From IMG/VR virus record IMGVR_UViG_3300030117_002489, positions 1 to 22,862 of that record: a DNA stretch of 22,862 bases. One strand, written 5' to 3'. Positions 21,227 through 22,862 of this stretch are shown here, piece by piece; position 1 is the stretch's first letter, and every line of letters begins with the position of its first letter. The DNA comes from a virus. The notes under the pieces are model-generated. The model saw nothing but the letters and a program-made list of their open reading frames with translations, was not told the origin of the DNA and did no database searches. Made by a program: the position numbers and the translations under genes.

Positions 21227-21470
21227 AATAATAAATTTTAATTCTTTCTATTATACCTCTACCATTTCGCGTATGAAACCCATAACTATGCGTATACAAA
21301 GATGGTATTGGTTTGTTTTCTATTAAGAAATAAAATAAATCCCACTCGTTAGAATAATCCATATCCTGTTGTGTTTGATTTATAGCCTCTGCTAAAGCAT
21401 AAGGATCATGTCTTAATGCTTCTTTTCCATATGTTTTGCATATGTATTTTTCTACATCTAATGCTGTCAT
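21180..21470 (-). CDS. Hypothetical protein, 96 residues
   Basis: A soluble protein rich in Tyr, Asp and Glu (YICKTYGKEALRHDPYALAE, then NEWDLFYFLIENKPIPSLY). The start shares ATGA with the upstream gene, and the end overlaps the next by 47 bases. The motif pattern is not one I recognise. The basic C-terminus (ERIKIYYYEKIKQSFGKDK) is the part that overlaps the next gene and may be less constrained. Confidence 0.55.
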   Translation of the reverse strand: MTALDVEKYICKTYGKEALRHDPYALAEAINQTQQDMDYSNEWDLFYFLIENKPIPSLYTHSYGFHTRNGRGIIERIKIYYYEKIKQSFGKDKTSY

Positions 21471-21733
21471 AGTTCTAATTTTATTTGTTTATGTGATTCT
21501 GTATCCCATTCGTAATAGTATAATGTATATGTTTTATCTCTACCAAACTTATCAGGAAACGTTTGTTCTCCTAGTAATGGAATGTTTTGATCTATAATCA
21601 TTTTCTTGTCACTATGCTTGACAAGTATTTTTGTACCATTGTATTTATACGGCAGAGCCACAAGCTGTTTGTCCTTGTGATCTGGACTTAGCTTGTAGCC
21701 TGGTATAAGTTTTTTAAGAAGATATGCTTTCAT
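21467..21733 (-). CDS. Hypothetical small beta-rich protein, 88 residues
   Basis: An 88-residue basic protein with several strands (LVALPYKYNGTKILVKH, KMIIDQNIPLLGEQTF, TYTLYYYEW). It begins 20 bases inside the upstream 55-residue gene and ends in ATGA with the next. It could be a small barrel or SH3-like domain, judging from strand density only. No catalytic residues are evident. Confidence 0.55.
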   Translation of the reverse strand: MKAYLLKKLIPGYKLSPDHKDKQLVALPYKYNGTKILVKHSDKKMIIDQNIPLLGEQTFPDKFGRDKTYTLYYYEWDTESHKQIKLEL

Positions 21734-21881
21734 TAGCTTTTTTTAATTTTGACTCTAAAACTTCTATATATTTTAATAAAGCTTTTATATAATATGTGTC
21801 ATCAGTATTTGTTTCTTCTAATCTATATCCATAAAAGTAATCAAACGCATCATCTACCTGATCTATAAGTTTTCTAGCCAT
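21714..21881 (-). CDS. Small hypothetical protein, 55 residues
   Basis: An ATG (21881-21879) overlaps the stop of the 83-residue gene by 8 bases and opens 55 codons ending in TAA at 21714-21716, within the start of the next gene. The product is an acidic helical peptide (ARKLIDQVDDAFDYFYGYR, then KALLKYIEVLESKLKKANES). Without it there would be a 140-base hole in a tightly packed strand. The function is unknown. Confidence 0.55.
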   Translation of the reverse strand: MARKLIDQVDDAFDYFYGYRLEETNTDDTYYIKALLKYIEVLESKLKKANESISS

Positions 21882-22125
21882 TTACTTTGCTTTTATAAGT
21901 TGTTCTATTCTTTTTAGAGTCAACGTGTACAACGCTTTTAAGCGTCCATAACGCTGTTTCTTTCTTAACAGTAGCGTAGCATTCCTGTATAAGTTCTTGC
22001 CTTTGTTCTTCAATAGGTCTTGTAGGATCAACAGTAATACTTTGACCGTAATTAATCTTAATAGCTTCAAAGTTACCGATGTTAATAGTTTTGCTGACAT
22101 TAAATGATATTGTATTTGTTTCCAT
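21874..22125 (-). CDS. Hypothetical protein, 83 residues
   Basis: An 83-residue protein with a beta-rich first half (NTISFNVSKTINIGNFEAIK, then INYGQSITVDPTRP) and a helical second half ending in basic residues. The VSKTI-IG-FE--KI opening followed by a TVDP turn and a helix (EEQRQELIQECYATVKKE) is a layout I have seen in early phage hypothetical proteins, with no assigned role. It starts three bases after the 42-residue ORF stop and is followed by an 8-base overlap. Confidence 0.6.
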   Translation of the reverse strand: METNTISFNVSKTINIGNFEAIKINYGQSITVDPTRPIEEQRQELIQECYATVKKETALWTLKSVVHVDSKKNRTTYKSKVNG

Positions 22126-22128
22126 AAT

Positions 22129-22257
22129 TTATTTTTTAAAGTTTGTATTGTACCATTCTATCATAGAATTAAGTTTGTATTCATATATATACCTAGTCCA
22201 TTCATGATATGTATTGATGTGGTGTTTGCCTACTTTTTTTACTTTCATAGGTTTCAT
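22129..22257 (-). CDS. Candidate 42-residue basic peptide
   Basis: An ATG (22257-22255) opens 42 codons ending in TAA at 22129-22131, three bases before the next gene's ATG. The product is basic and aromatic (KPMKVKKVGKHHINTYHEW, then RYIYEYKLNSMIEWYNTNF). It lies between the inverted-repeat gap and the 83-residue gene and fits the spacing well. An in-frame second ATG is at codon 4. The function is unknown. Confidence 0.5.
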   Translation of the reverse strand: MKPMKVKKVGKHHINTYHEWTRYIYEYKLNSMIEWYNTNFKK

Positions 22258-22282
22258 AATTATTTATTTAAAAGTTAGAAAA

Positions 22283-22357
22283 AGAAAGGAGGAATTGTAA
22301 TTACACACAAATTATAACCGCATTGTTATTAACTAAAATATTACTAACCTCCTTTCT
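22283..22357. repeat. 10-bp inverted repeat pairing a Shine-Dalgarno and an anti-Shine-Dalgarno sequence
   Basis: AGAAAGGAGG (22283-22292) and CCTCCTTTCT (22348-22357) are exact reverse complements separated by 55 bases. On the minus strand the RNA would have AGAAAGGAGG first and CCTCCTTTCT second, then TTTTCTAACTTTT, so it could act as a weak terminator or structured leader. It lies in a 106-base gap with no credible gene (only a 3-codon frame). The arms contain the canonical AGGAGG and CCTCC cores, odd in a genome whose genes otherwise show no such ribosome sites. Confidence 0.6.
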
Positions 22358-22363
22358 ATATAT

Positions 22364-22750
22364 TTATTGTGCTTTTAACACATTGGTTTTTAAGTTTTTA
22401 AAAACATTACCTAAAGTATTAGTTTTAAATTTTGCTTTATGTTTTGTAACAGCATTTATTACTCTGTAATATTTTTTAATGTACTCTCTGCGTTTAGCTT
22501 TGTAATGATCTGCACTAGACCATCTTACACGTTTCATTAGTTCATTGTATGTAGGTAGTGTACGTGTAACACCATTAAGATATGTGATGGTAAGCTTTGC
22601 TTTATCTACATGTTTAATAATCCAGTCTGCATTAGCTCTTCTGAACATTTTGTGAGCAATATCATACTTAGATATTTCATTGTTAAACAATTTCTTTTTT
22701 AATTGTTTGTAATAGTTTGGTGACTTGAAGTCAGTGATTTCTTTTTGCAT
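22364..22750 (-). CDS. Hypothetical basic protein, 128 residues
   Basis: I start it at the ATG at 22750 (MQKEITDFKSPNYYKQLKKK). A longer frame from 22828 is open but would begin inside the terminator hairpin. The product is strongly basic and helical, with FRRANADWIIKHVDKAKLTITY and WSSADHYKAKRREYIKKYYRV, and a Lys-rich end. There is no cysteine, membrane segment or known motif. Nucleic-acid binding is plausible from charge. It is the first gene after the terminator at 22785-22825, so its promoter should lie in 22751-22784, though I could not pick a convincing box there. Confidence 0.6.
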   Translation of the reverse strand: MQKEITDFKSPNYYKQLKKKLFNNEISKYDIAHKMFRRANADWIIKHVDKAKLTITYLNGVTRTLPTYNELMKRVRWSSADHYKAKRREYIKKYYRVINAVTKHKAKFKTNTLGNVFKNLKTNVLKAQ

Positions 22751-22784
22751 AATAAAAGTATTTTGATTAGTAATTATAAAGTTG

Positions 22785-22825
22785 AAAAAAAAAGAGCCAC
22801 TAGGACTCTTTGGTTTCTGGCTCTT
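22785..22825 (-). terminator. Intrinsic terminator at the right edge
   Basis: On the minus strand AAGAGCCA (22825-22818) pairs perfectly with TGGCTCTT (22799-22792) around an 18-base loop, and nine T residues follow (22793-22785, sharing the last stem base). The loop contains the TAG stop of the upstream gene, so the stop codon is built into the terminator. It is the strongest terminator in the window. Confidence 0.75.
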
Positions 22826-22862
22826 CAACTGACGGAGTTAGTGCCGTAAAGATTGAAAAGAA
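22800..22862 (-). CDS. C-terminal end of an upstream gene (partial)
   Basis: Only one of the three minus-strand frames is open from the window edge to the terminator. It gives the last 20 residues, FFSIFTALTPSVEEPETKES, then TAG at 22802-22800. The acidic end and the stop placed within the terminator loop agree with a real gene end. Nothing can be said about function. Confidence 0.5.
   Translation of the reverse strand, partial: FFSIFTALTPSVEEPETKES

Noticed and set aside
22345-22358. Strong Shine-Dalgarno-like AGAAAGGAGG on the minus strand as a ribosome binding site
   Set aside because: The nearest ATG is 24 bases downstream and opens only three codons. No gene has correct spacing, so I treat it as part of the inverted repeat.

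Overview
The window looks like part of the genome of a tailed double-stranded DNA phage infecting a member of the Bacteroidota, probably a marine flavobacterium. The DNA is visibly AT-rich. Genes are packed with ATGA, TAATG or longer overlaps. Most starts follow A-rich leaders without a Shine-Dalgarno sequence, as is usual in that phylum. One gene (5045..6928) carries the phylum's type IX secretion sorting signal. TGA, TAA and TAG all behave as ordinary stops. No tRNA, CRISPR array, integrase, insertion sequence or repressor was seen. Terminase, portal and capsid genes must lie outside the window.

Plus strand, 1..12435: late region. It opens with the end of a large virion-type protein and continues with two tandem paralogous small proteins, a LamG-like protein and several tail-fibre-like or decoration-like proteins. 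Between 3182 and 6928 lies a group of envelope-directed genes: a predicted lipoprotein or outer-membrane protein, a tiny Cys-rich ORF, a membrane plus coiled-coil protein, an exported thioredoxin-fold protein whose two active-site cysteines are both Asn, and a 627-residue secreted repeat protein with a type IX secretion C-terminal signal. A 3TM-type holin (7177..7563) and a DUF5675 protein with an L,D-transpeptidase-like His/Cys arrangement (8682..9158) suggest a lysis function. The strand ends with a calcineurin-like phosphoesterase.

Minus strand, 22862..12425: early, replication and recombination region, converging on the late region and overlapping its last gene by 11 bases. From right to left it has a string of small overlapping genes of unknown function (several under 60 codons), a GP88-family protein, a small Cys-rich protein, a DnaB-type helicase, an HU-like protein, a Rad52-type annealing protein, an SSB-like protein with a bacterial-style acidic tip, a RusA-like resolvase, a protein with a free-standing DnaA domain IV, a PD-(D/E)XK exonuclease, a DUF3310 protein and two small membrane proteins. 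Exonuclease, annealing protein, SSB and resolvase together form a complete single-strand-annealing recombination set next to the helicase.

Candidate control elements on the minus strand are an intrinsic terminator at the right edge (22785..22825), a hairpin plus T-tract at 15147..15170 followed by a C(UUCG)G hairpin in the exonuclease leader, a weak terminator and a TATATTTG box between the SSB and RusA genes, and a 10-bp Shine-Dalgarno/anti-Shine-Dalgarno inverted repeat at 22283..22357. No gene-free stretch exceeds about 150 bases. All functional calls come from reading the sequence; no database search was run.
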